A DNA stretch of 8,541 nucleotides. Source: Nitrospiraceae bacterium (GTDB lineage: Bacteria; Nitrospirota; Thermodesulfovibrionia; Thermodesulfovibrionales; Dissulfurispiraceae). Below the pieces are notes generated by a model. The model saw only the letters and a list, made by a program, of their open reading frames with translations. It ran no database searches and was not told where the DNA came from. Each line of letters begins with the position of its first letter. Position 1 is the stretch's first letter. Below are positions 1 to 5,488 of this stretch, in pieces. Where the stretch lies: the NCBI GenBank assembly GCA_003170655.1, contig PMYY01000243.1, positions 6,491 to 15,031 on the forward strand, written 5' to 3'. Both the position numbers and the translations under genes were made by a program.

Positions 1-572
1 GCAGCGCCACGGTATACGACCTGGATAATCACTTTGTAGTACGGCGAACCTAATGCAAATGCCGCCTCTCTCAGTGTCCACGGAACCAGCGAAAGCATAT
101 CCTCCGTGGTCCTGAGCACAACTGGTATCATAATGATCGAAAGTGCTGCAGCTCCTGCCCAGCCGCTGAAATGACCGACCGGCCGCACCATAAGCGCGTA
201 GATGAAAGTTCCGACAATGATCGACGGCACGCTTACCATGATATCGGCGAGTATGCTGATGACCCGTGAGATCCACCTGCCGCGCGCATATTCTGCAAGG
301 AAAGTCCCGCCCAGAACCCCTATTGGCACGCCGATTAGCGTGGCGAAGCCAGTGATAATGAGATGTCCTAAGAATGCGTTTCGTAACCCTCCACCTTCTA
401 CGCCGGCCGGCGCCGGATCGTTAGTGAAAAGGCTCATGTGCATGGCCCCTATGCCGTGAACAAGGACATCACCGAGGATAAATACAAGCCAGAACAGCCC
501 GACTAATGCGGCCATGGTGCTTAATAGAAGCGCTATAAACCCTTCGATCTTTCGCTTAGCCTCGTGGTTCAT
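1..572 (-). CDS. pstA: PstA, phosphate ABC transporter permease (partial, runs off the left edge)
   Basis: This is the second inner-membrane permease of the PstSCAB high-affinity phosphate importer; it pairs with PstC to form the channel driven by the PstB ATPase. I translated it from the ATG at 572-570, which gives 190 codons to the window edge. Seen: an N-terminal helix (about residues 11-36), a periplasmic loop, further hydrophobic segments with VSVPSIIVGTFIYAL, and an EAA-type loop (LREAAFALGSPYYKV, about 169-183) that contacts the ATPase. The ATG overlaps the pstC stop as ATGA, so the two genes are probably translationally coupled. The C-terminus lies outside the window. Family knowledge: PstA is usually about 280-300 residues, so about 100 residues are missing here. 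The order pstS-pstC-pstA predicts pstB and phoU further left. No internal damage was seen. Confidence 0.95.
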   Translation of the reverse strand, partial: MNHEAKRKIEGFIALLLSTMAALVGLFWLVFILGDVLVHGIGAMHMSLFTNDPAPAGVEGGGLRNAFLGHLIITGFATLIGVPIGVLGGTFLAEYARGRWISRVISILADIMVSVPSIIVGTFIYALMVRPVGHFSGWAGAAALSIIMIPVVLRTTEDMLSLVPWTLREAAFALGSPYYKVIIQVVYRGA

Positions 573-1510
573 CGTGAATATTTCCTTTCCGCCCGTATGA
601 GGAAATACTTGGCGATGAAAAGCGTGATGAAGCTCAGGACAAAAAGGACCAGCGCGAGATAAAAGAGTGAAGATAGGTATATGTCAGTATCGGCCTCTGA
701 AAATTCATTTGCAAGTGATACTGTGATGGTCGCCGCGGCATCCAGAAGGGAAGATGTGATCTGGTGATTATTGCCGAGCACGAATGCGACCGCCATCGTT
801 TCGCCAATGGCCCTGCCCATCGAAAGAACGACCCCTCCGAAGACGCCGAGCTTGGAATAGGGGATAACAATATTCTTAACGACCTCCCATTGCGTGGCTC
901 CGAGAGCATATGCCGATTCTTTTACCACCTCGGGCGTCAGGTTAAATGCATCCCGCGAGATGCTCGCTGTAAATGGGATGATCATAATGCTCAATATAAC
1001 GCTTGCCGTCAGCAAGTCGATGCCCATAGGGGTCCCTGCGAGGAGTACCGAAAAGAAGGGGAGTTTGCCGAACGTCTGCTGGAGCGCGGGCTCAATATAA
1101 TCGGTCATGAGAGGAGCAAGAGTAAACAGGCCCCACATGCCGTAAATTATACTCGGTATTGCAGCAAGTAATTCTATTGCTATGCCGATAGGTCCTTTAA
1201 GAAAATTCGGAGCGATTTCAGTTATGAAGACCGCTATACCGATAGCGATCGGGATAGCTATGAGCATAGAAAGCGCCGTAGTTACCATGGTCCCATAGAG
1301 CGTGGAGGCGGCGCCGAAAATTTCCTTTACAGGGTCCCAATCAGTCTCGGTGATAAAATTCAGTATGCCAAATTTATGTATCGCAAGAGAAGATTCTGAA
1401 ACGAGTACTATAAGTATGCCGACGATAAGAAAAATAATCGCAAAGGATGAGACCGCCGTCAAGGCTGCGAATATTGTATCAATTGGGTTCTTTTTCATAG
1501 ACGGCTTCAA
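569..1510 (-). CDS. pstC: PstC, phosphate ABC transporter permease
   Basis: This is the first inner-membrane permease of the PstSCAB phosphate importer. The protein is about 313 residues, normal for PstC, with six hydrophobic segments (roughly 15-37, 75-97, 108-130, 166-185, 223-245 and 283-305). The EAA loop for the PstB ATPase is visible as ESAYALGATQWEVVKN, followed by GRAIGETMAVAF, which is typical of PstC. Start choice: TTG at 1510-1508 has an AAGGAA Shine-Dalgarno 6 nt upstream. TTG at 1516 touches that site, and the first ATG (1498-1496) is 18 nt from it with no better site. ATG at 1498 (309 residues) remains a fair alternative because the six extra residues are not conserved-looking. 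The gene follows pstS after a 107-nt gap that contains a strong hairpin, and overlaps pstA by 4 nt (ATGA). It is expected to be co-transcribed from the Pho promoters before pstS. Confidence 0.95.
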   Translation of the reverse strand: MKPSMKKNPIDTIFAALTAVSSFAIIFLIVGILIVLVSESSLAIHKFGILNFITETDWDPVKEIFGAASTLYGTMVTTALSMLIAIPIAIGIAVFITEIAPNFLKGPIGIAIELLAAIPSIIYGMWGLFTLAPLMTDYIEPALQQTFGKLPFFSVLLAGTPMGIDLLTASVILSIMIIPFTASISRDAFNLTPEVVKESAYALGATQWEVVKNIVIPYSKLGVFGGVVLSMGRAIGETMAVAFVLGNNHQITSSLLDAAATITVSLANEFSEADTDIYLSSLFYLALVLFVLSFITLFIAKYFLIRAERKYSR

Positions 1511-1541
1511 CGTCAATTCCTTTTTTGTCGGTATTAAAACA

Positions 1542-1577
1542 CTAATGGGCCAGATACGAGGTCGTCTGACCCATTAG
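1542..1577 (-). terminator. Intercistronic hairpin between pstS and pstC, likely a partial terminator or mRNA-stabilising stem
   Basis: On the minus strand the outer arms CTAATGGG and CCCATTAG pair perfectly over 8 bp. They continue through a U-G pair and CAGA/TCTG around a roughly 10-nt loop, giving about 13 paired positions. TGTTTTAA follows directly on the pstC side, so the structure looks like a leaky rho-independent terminator inside the operon. A smaller inverted repeat (TTTGAT, 2-nt loop, ATCAAA) lies at 1587-1600 between pstS and the main stem. Inference: such a stem would leave more pstS message than pstC/pstA message, matching the need for many binding proteins per channel. Confidence 0.6.
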
Positions 1578-1617
1578 CGTGGTGGATTTGATAAATCAAA
1601 CCCCTATAATTTTGTGA

Positions 1618-2628
1618 CTAATAAAGCCCGTTGGCCTTCCAGTAAGCTCTGACCTTATCCTTCAGAGCTTTCGGGAGAGGGATGTAGACGAGCTCTTTGG
1701 CTTTTGTATCGCCGTTATTGAAAGCCCAATCGTAGAACTTGACGGTCTTCATACTGGCATCCTTCTTGTCCTTCGCCAAGAGGATAAAGGTGGCGCCGGC
1801 AATCGGCCATGCATTCTTGCCCTTCGCATTTACAAGCCATAGGTTGAAATCCTTCTTGGGGTCAAAGTCGCCCGATGCTGCCGCATCTTCGAAGGTCTTG
1901 AAGCTCGGGGCCACAAAATTACCAGCCGGGTTCTTCAGCATGGTGTAAGCAAGCTTGTTCTGCTCTGCATAAGCAAACTCAACATAACCGATGGAATTGT
2001 CCGACCTCTTTACGTAGTTAGAAACGCCCTCATTGCCCTTACCACCAATGCCGACAGGATACTTTACCGACGTTCCGGCACCGACCTTTTGTTTCCAGGC
2101 AGGACATGCTTCGCTAAGATATGTGGTAAAGATCGCGGTCGTTCCGGATCCGTCTGACCTGTGGACAACAGTTATTTCTTTGTGCGGCAGCTTGATTTTG
2201 GAATTCATCGACTGAATCTTCGCATCGTCCCAAAATTTGATTTCACCGAGATAAATTTTGCAGACCGCATCAGAGTCGAGATGCATTTGGCCGGCCTTGA
2301 TGCCAGCGATGTTTACTACGGGAACAACTCCGCCCATTACGGCAGGAAACTGCAGCAGGTTGCTCTTCTGCAGAGCTTCCGGTGTCAGCGGTGCATCGGA
2401 AGCGCCGAACTCAACGGTTCTCTCGGTGATCTGCCTGATTCCTCCGCCGGAACCGATCGACTGATAATTGAGCTGAACTCCAGTGGCTTTGCTGTAATCG
2501 AATGCCCATGCCGAGTAAACGGGATAGGGGAAAGATGCCCCGGCGCCGTTAAGTGTGTCTGCAGCCTGGACCGAAACTGCTCCCAGTACTAATGCAAGCA
2601 TCAAGACTACTCTGAAAATTGTTTTCAT
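1618..2628 (-). CDS. pstS: PstS, periplasmic phosphate-binding protein
   Basis: This substrate-binding protein captures inorganic phosphate in the periplasm and hands it to the PstCA channel. It has 336 residues, close to the E. coli protein. Residues 1-22 form a Sec signal peptide (basic start, hydrophobic core, VQA cleavage before AD). Phosphate-pocket motifs are all present: GAGASFP (28-34), SIGSGGG (57-63), FGASDA (74-79), RSDGSGTT (157-164) and GNEGVS (198-203). The WPI segment near 274-276 is also PstS-like. Cys123 and Cys175 are the only cysteines in the mature part. The start is firm: AGGAGG stands 6 nt before the ATG. Upstream are two tandem four-site Pho arrays with -10-like elements, so it should be strongly induced by phosphate starvation. 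It is the first pst gene, followed by a hairpin and then pstC. Identification is by motif and whole-length resemblance, with no competing family. Confidence 0.97.
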   Translation of the reverse strand: MKTIFRVVLMLALVLGAVSVQAADTLNGAGASFPYPVYSAWAFDYSKATGVQLNYQSIGSGGGIRQITERTVEFGASDAPLTPEALQKSNLLQFPAVMGGVVPVVNIAGIKAGQMHLDSDAVCKIYLGEIKFWDDAKIQSMNSKIKLPHKEITVVHRSDGSGTTAIFTTYLSEACPAWKQKVGAGTSVKYPVGIGGKGNEGVSNYVKRSDNSIGYVEFAYAEQNKLAYTMLKNPAGNFVAPSFKTFEDAAASGDFDPKKDFNLWLVNAKGKNAWPIAGATFILLAKDKKDASMKTVKFYDWAFNNGDTKAKELVYIPLPKALKDKVRAYWKANGLY

Positions 2629-2654
2629 GACTTACCTCCTAGTGTTTAGTCTAT

Positions 2655-2710
2655 AGAATATACATAAATTGTTACAGCAATGTTACAAACTGATTACATC
2701 TTTGTTACGG
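2655..2710 (-). promoter_or_regulatory. Pho-box array and proximal promoter of pstS (P1)
   Basis: On the minus strand four 7-bp half-sites (CCGTAAC, ATGTAAT, TTGTAAC, CTGTAAC), each with a 4-bp spacer, occupy 2710-2671 at an exact 11-bp period. This is the PhoB layout (E. coli half-site CTGTCAT). Ten bp after the last half-site lies a -10-like TATTCT at 2660-2655, with no -35 needed, as at PhoB-activated promoters. Predicted start of transcription is near 2648, leaving a leader of about 20 nt with the AGGAGG site of pstS. The pattern is seen directly; PhoB binding is inferred. Confidence 0.85.
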
Positions 2711-2767
2711 CACCACCTCCTATGCTCTGTTCTTTCCGGACAATACATGCCCCGGAGTAGGTATCTC

Positions 2768-2823
2768 ATTATAGGGAAGTAATGTTACGGCAATATTACG
2801 AGGATATTAAAAAAAAGTTACTA
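2768..2823 (-). promoter_or_regulatory. Second, distal Pho-box array and promoter upstream of pstS (P2)
   Basis: Four minus-strand half-sites (TAGTAAC, TTTTAAT, TCGTAAT, CCGTAAC) lie at 2823-2784, again every 11 bp. A perfect TATAAT follows at 2773-2768, exactly 10 bp after the last half-site. The second half-site (TTTTAAT) is the weakest. Transcription would begin near 2761 and run through array P1 into pstS with a leader of about 130 nt. The spacing and perfect -10 make chance unlikely. Whether it serves pstS or only a short transcript cannot be told from sequence. Confidence 0.7.
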
Positions 2824-2860
2824 AGTCTAGAAGTTTGCTCAAATTGGATGGTTTCACTCT

Positions 2861-3049
2861 TTATCTATATATACATTCTTCGACGTCTTTTCTTGTCAGG
2901 TAGAAAGGACACTTGGAATACGCCACACTTTTGCAATACTCATTTATTTGGAACGCAGTAGGTGTATATGGTTTATCGCTTGCTTTGCAGACGCCGCGAA
3001 GCCAATTAACGAGATGAGGGCACTTCAGTGTCGTCCGTTTTCTTTGCAT
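2861..3049 (-). CDS. Small four-cysteine (CPH) protein A, unknown function
   Basis: A 62-residue cytoplasmic protein with no signal peptide or membrane segment. Cysteines at 10, 21, 39 and 47 form CPH-x8-C-x17-YC-x4-Y-x2-C-P-F-Y, plus Cys59 near the end. The same layout occurs in the protein at 3594-3379 (CPH-x9-C-x17-FC-x4-Y-x2-C-x2-Y), so the two are related although the rest of the sequence differs. Four ordered cysteines suggest a metal site (zinc or Fe-S) or disulfides; I infer metal because there is no export signal. The ATG at 3049 lies inside the end of the zinc-ribbon gene (44-nt overlap, different frame), with only a short AGGA 3 nt upstream, so translation may be coupled. It precedes pstS on the same strand and probably sits in a Pho-controlled transcript. 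I do not recognise a named family. Confidence 0.7.
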   Translation of the reverse strand: MQRKRTTLKCPHLVNWLRGVCKASDKPYTPTAFQINEYCKSVAYSKCPFYLTRKDVEECIYR

Positions 3050-3317
3050 AGGTCCTGCATAGTGGGTAATGTGAACACCTGAATCTCAGAAGATTTCCTT
3101 TTCTTTTATATAGATGCATATGGCCGCCGCATGTGGTGCAGGCGGGCTTGTTCTTGACCTCTTTCCTGCTGGCGTCTGGTGTGAACTGCCTGCCGCAAAT
3201 GAGGCAAATAAACCGTTGTTTTCGGCTTTTTGTTTTCCCATACTTGTAAAGAGCTGGCGAATTGCATTCGGGACACTGCAATTCTGGGTGAACAACTGTC
3301 TTTATCGCGGCTTCCAT
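3006..3317 (-). CDS. Double zinc-ribbon protein (IS1 InsA-like N-terminal ribbon), putative DNA-binding
   Basis: A 103-residue protein with two cysteine clusters. The first, CPEC (15-18) with CLIC (38-41) followed by GRQF, is the zinc ribbon found at the N-terminus of IS1 InsA and related transposase proteins. The second, CTTCGG (60-65) with CSHYPLC (81-87), resembles the C4 zinc fingers at the end of topoisomerase I. Basic residues between the knuckles (YGKTKSRKQR) suit nucleic-acid binding. There is no catalytic domain, so it is more likely a small regulator or a domesticated ribbon than a transposase. An in-frame TAA directly precedes the ATG, fixing the longest start. No Shine-Dalgarno is visible, and the ATG falls 7 nt after the Pho-linked -10, suggesting a leaderless message. 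It overlaps protein A by 44 nt and follows protein B by 61 nt. Function beyond metal and nucleic-acid binding is unknown. Confidence 0.75.
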   Translation of the reverse strand: MEAAIKTVVHPELQCPECNSPALYKYGKTKSRKQRFICLICGRQFTPDASRKEVKNKPACTTCGGHMHLYKRKGNLLRFRCSHYPLCRTYAKKTDDTEVPSSR

Positions 3318-3323
3318 TTAACT

Positions 3324-3379
3324 ATTAACCCAATTATTCATTACCGCAGGATGAAGGACGGGTTACAATACCGTGACAT
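3324..3379 (-). promoter_or_regulatory. Pho-box array and promoter of the zinc-ribbon gene (P3)
   Basis: Minus-strand half-sites ATGTCAC, TTGTAAC, CCTTCAT and CGGTAAT lie at 3379-3340 with an 11-bp period. A -10-like GTTAAT (4 of 6 matches) at 3329-3324 follows at the same 10-bp distance as in the other arrays. The array begins at the last base of the stop codon of the preceding gene. The discriminator to the ATG at 3317 is 6 nt, so the predicted transcription start is the start codon. The third half-site is poor, and the -10 is the weakest of the four. Confidence 0.7.
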
Positions 3380-3594
3380 CACTGTAGAGTCTGAGCAATC
3401 GGCTGACTGCTCGTTCTCCTTATCGATCCGACATAGACATAACAGGCCTCATAGTGTTGGCTCATGCAGAACTTGATTTCTGCGTCGGCCACATTCTTAA
3501 CCTGGTCCATCACTACTGAGCACAAAGCGCTGTTGGCATCGCTTCTGAAATGAGGGCATGCAATAGTTTTAATATCACTTTTCCCGAAGCACAT
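3379..3594 (-). CDS. Small four-cysteine (CPH) protein B, unknown function
   Basis: A 71-residue protein with no membrane segment or signal peptide. Cys13-Pro-His, Cys25, Cys43 and Cys51 give the spacing 12, 18, 8; protein A has 11, 18, 8. Both have an aromatic residue before the third cysteine, Tyr three residues before the fourth and Tyr three after it. An extra Cys sits at position 2, and the tail (about 55-71) is polar. The start is well supported: AGGAGG stands 5 nt before the ATG at 3594. It is the first gene after Pho array P4, and its stop codon touches array P3. Read-through would join it to the zinc-ribbon gene, protein A and the pst genes. A metal-binding or redox role is inferred from the cysteines only, and the identity is unknown. 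It is the more secure of the two small genes because of its ribosome site and promoter. Confidence 0.75.
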   Translation of the reverse strand: MCFGKSDIKTIACPHFRSDANSALCSVVMDQVKNVADAEIKFCMSQHYEACYVYVGSIRRTSSQPIAQTLQ

Positions 3595-3617
3595 ACTGTC
3601 CTCCTGCTTTTTCCTGA

Positions 3618-3673
3618 ATTATTACATACTATAGTTACGGAGAGATGACAGGAATGTTACATTTTCATTACAA
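3618..3673 (-). promoter_or_regulatory. Pho-box array and promoter of small protein B (P4)
   Basis: Minus-strand half-sites TTGTAAT, ATGTAAC, CTGTCAT (an exact match to the E. coli PhoB half-site) and CCGTAAC lie at 3673-3634, every 11 bp. The -10 AATAAT at 3623-3618 starts 10 bp after the last one and is preceded by TGT, like an extended -10. Transcription is predicted from about 3611, giving a leader of about 17 nt that contains the AGGAGG of the gene at 3594. Confidence 0.8.
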
Positions 3674-3992
3674 ACCTCCGGAACCGCCCCACAACAGCCT
3701 TGCTCCCTGCTCAGCAAGACGAGATCTGAGGCTGTCCTTCAAATTCAGATAGCAGAAATGTTCCTCGTAGATGAATCGGCTTATCAGATAAGTCAGGCCG
3801 TTGCTCATCGGCACTGCGTGGCTCAAAGATTATTTCAGTGCAACAATTGAGATGGTCTGCAAGGGCAAACGATGGATAACAATTTGTGCCTACAAATTGA
3901 TGAGCACGAATAATGCTAATTAGAGATCGAAAGAAACAGGGTAGAAACAATTCTTAATACTCACTGCAATCTACATTTGTTGAACTTCCAAT
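3674..3992. other. Intergenic stretch without a supported gene
   Basis: These 319 bp separate Pho array P4 from the stop of the DUF2721 gene. A minus-strand open frame of 79 codons (3950-3711) starts with TTG, has no ribosome site, and its product resembles nothing I know, so I do not call it. A small inverted repeat (CTTGCT, 8-nt loop, AGCAAG) lies at 3699-3718 without a T-run. Nothing else was recognised. Confidence 0.5.
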
Positions 3993-4427
3993 CTATCGAT
4001 ATATGCTGCTTCCACCCGAAACCGCTAAAAACACCTCTCGCAAAAATATCCCCAGGCACACGATCATAGCAACCATTGCAAGAACGAAGAGAATGGCTAT
4101 CTCCTTTGACAAGTCTACTGCCGATAGCGCGCCGAGAAATGCACTCGCCACTACCAGGCAGATAAATAATGCACCCAAGACAGCAGAGAAGATAGCGAAG
4201 TAGATTAATTTGCCTCTGTGCCTTTGCCGCTGAAGCTCGGTCACTATCATCTCAGCATCCGTACCCGCAAGATTCATCAGTCGGTCCTGCAGTATGCGTC
4301 GGCGATCGACGATACGACCTAGCCTACTATTAAGTGCCGTAATCAAAGTCGCAATAGCAGTGAGGAGGAATACCGGTGCTACGGCGAGTTGAATGACATG
4401 TGTAATATCTGTAATATGAGTTTCCAT
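3993..4427 (-). CDS. DUF2721 family membrane protein
   Basis: A 144-residue inner-membrane protein with three predicted helices (about 12-32, 74-98 and 108-130). The first helix and following loop carry the DUF2721 signature: IQLAVAPVFLL, then SRLGRIVDRRR with a basic cytoplasmic linker up to about residue 73. Length and topology match the family, whose function is not established. The ATG at 4427 has only a weak ribosome site (TAAG close to the start). A possible extended -10 (TGT then AATAAT at 4464-4459) lies about 32 nt upstream, identical over 13 nt with the -10 region of P4, but without Pho half-sites before it. It lies on the same strand as, and 124 nt after, the broken phosphate-binding gene. 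A role linked to phosphate is possible only by neighbourhood. Confidence 0.85.
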   Translation of the reverse strand: METHITDITHVIQLAVAPVFLLTAIATLITALNSRLGRIVDRRRILQDRLMNLAGTDAEMIVTELQRQRHRGKLIYFAIFSAVLGALFICLVVASAFLGALSAVDLSKEIAILFVLAMVAMIVCLGIFLREVFLAVSGGSSIYR

Positions 4428-4551
4428 ATCTTAGTAAAAGCTCTCACGCATTAATTTCATTATTACATACTTACAATCCGTAATGCTCAGACGTGGGGTT
4501 AAGGAGTGCGCCCAAGCTAATAACCGCACCGAATGCCCATTACCATAAGTG

Positions 4552-5488
4552 CTACAGGCGTTCTCGCGGACCTACAGTATTTAGTGCTGCTAGGGCCTTC
4601 TCGGTTATACTTGTCGGTAGCGGAACATATCCAAACTTTGTGGCGTAATTCTGGCCATCCAGCAGGCACCACTGGAACAGGTCACGCATAGATGTTGCCT
4701 TTTCGGTGTCAGGATAGTCCTTATAGAGCAGAATCCAGCTAAAGGTAACGATGGGGTAGGCATCGAGCCCAGATGGATCCGGCACAAAGATCCGCAGGTT
4801 TTCTGGCATTTCTGCTGTAGCCAATGCGGCCGCGCAGCTCTGCTCTGTCGGTTTGACGAACTTCCCTTCCTTGTTCTCGAGAACCGCCAATTTCAGCCCT
4901 AGCCTGCTAGCAAACGCATAGCTTACGTAACCGAGCGAACCGATTGACTGCTTGATAAGTGTGGCGACTCCCTCGTCGCCTTTGGCCCACAGGGAATTGC
5001 CAAGCCCACTCAGTAAAGTGGTGGGACCCTGCTGCACTCGCCACTTTTCGCTGATGGCATCGAGGTGTTTCGTGAATGCATAGGTCGTTCCGCTTTTATC
5101 CTGCCGCACTACGGTTGCGATAGGGATTCGTGGGAGCTTTAACCCTTGATTCGTTATTGCAATTGCTGGGTCGTTCCAATTCTTGATCTCACTCGTCTTT
5201 GACATTCTTCCCGATGAATCGGCGGGTACCCTCTCCACTGCCAGTTCTATCAAAGCTAATGACTGTCTTGGGGTGATCATTCTGGTAGACTTCAAACCAT
5301 CTTTCGTAAAGCCAAGCAGGAAAAGTAGCCCCTGCCCCACGTAAAATAATACTACCACGTGGAGCTTTGGGCTTTTCCTCTTTCATATCTTTCGAAGAAC
5401 AGCTGTTAATACCCCCCAGAAGAACGACGAATGCCAGCAAAAAACCAGCACCTCTTAAAGTCATATGGAACATTCTGAAAATTCGCAT
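4552..5488 (-). pseudogene. Second PstS-like phosphate-binding lipoprotein, broken by an internal deletion and frameshift
   Basis: The 5' part (5488 to about 5192) encodes a lipoprotein signal with lipobox-like INSC (Cys30), then GAGATFP and TGSGEGTRRFIG, the first two phosphate-pocket motifs. The frame ends in TGA at 5191-5189. Directly there a second frame continues with EIKNWNDPAI, RQDKSGTT (third pocket motif), WAKGDEGV and GSLGYVSYA, ending at 4552. Compared with intact PstS in this window, about 55 codons are missing between the two parts, including the GASD segment whose aspartate binds phosphate. The loss also changes frame. Two in-register halves plus the gap show an inactivating deletion, not programmed frameshifting. 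Start chosen at the ATG at 5488, with GAGGAGAG 8 nt upstream; an in-frame ATG at 5524 would give an unnatural 12-residue extension. No Pho array was seen upstream. Originally it would have supplied phosphate to Pst or sensed it at the outer face of the inner membrane. Confidence 0.85.

Noticed and set aside
764..1171. 135-codon plus-strand frame opposite pstC
   Set aside because: It is an antisense shadow of pstC with no ribosome site and no recognisable product.
2161..2592. 143-codon plus-strand frame opposite pstS
   Set aside because: It is an antisense shadow of a certain gene with a cysteine-rich, low-plausibility translation.
2696..2747. Short minus-strand frame downstream of promoter P2 starting at the ATG near 2747
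   Set aside because: It is about 20 codons, has no good ribosome site for that ATG, and ends inside the P1 Pho array; the AGGAGGT at about 2714-2719 has no useful start codon after it.
3711..3950. 79-codon minus-strand open frame
   Set aside because: It begins with TTG, has no ribosome site, and its product has no recognisable motif; it is probably chance.
5189..5358. Programmed frameshift in the second pstS-like gene
   Set aside because: About 55 codons of conserved sequence are missing at the frame change, so recoding could not restore a full protein.
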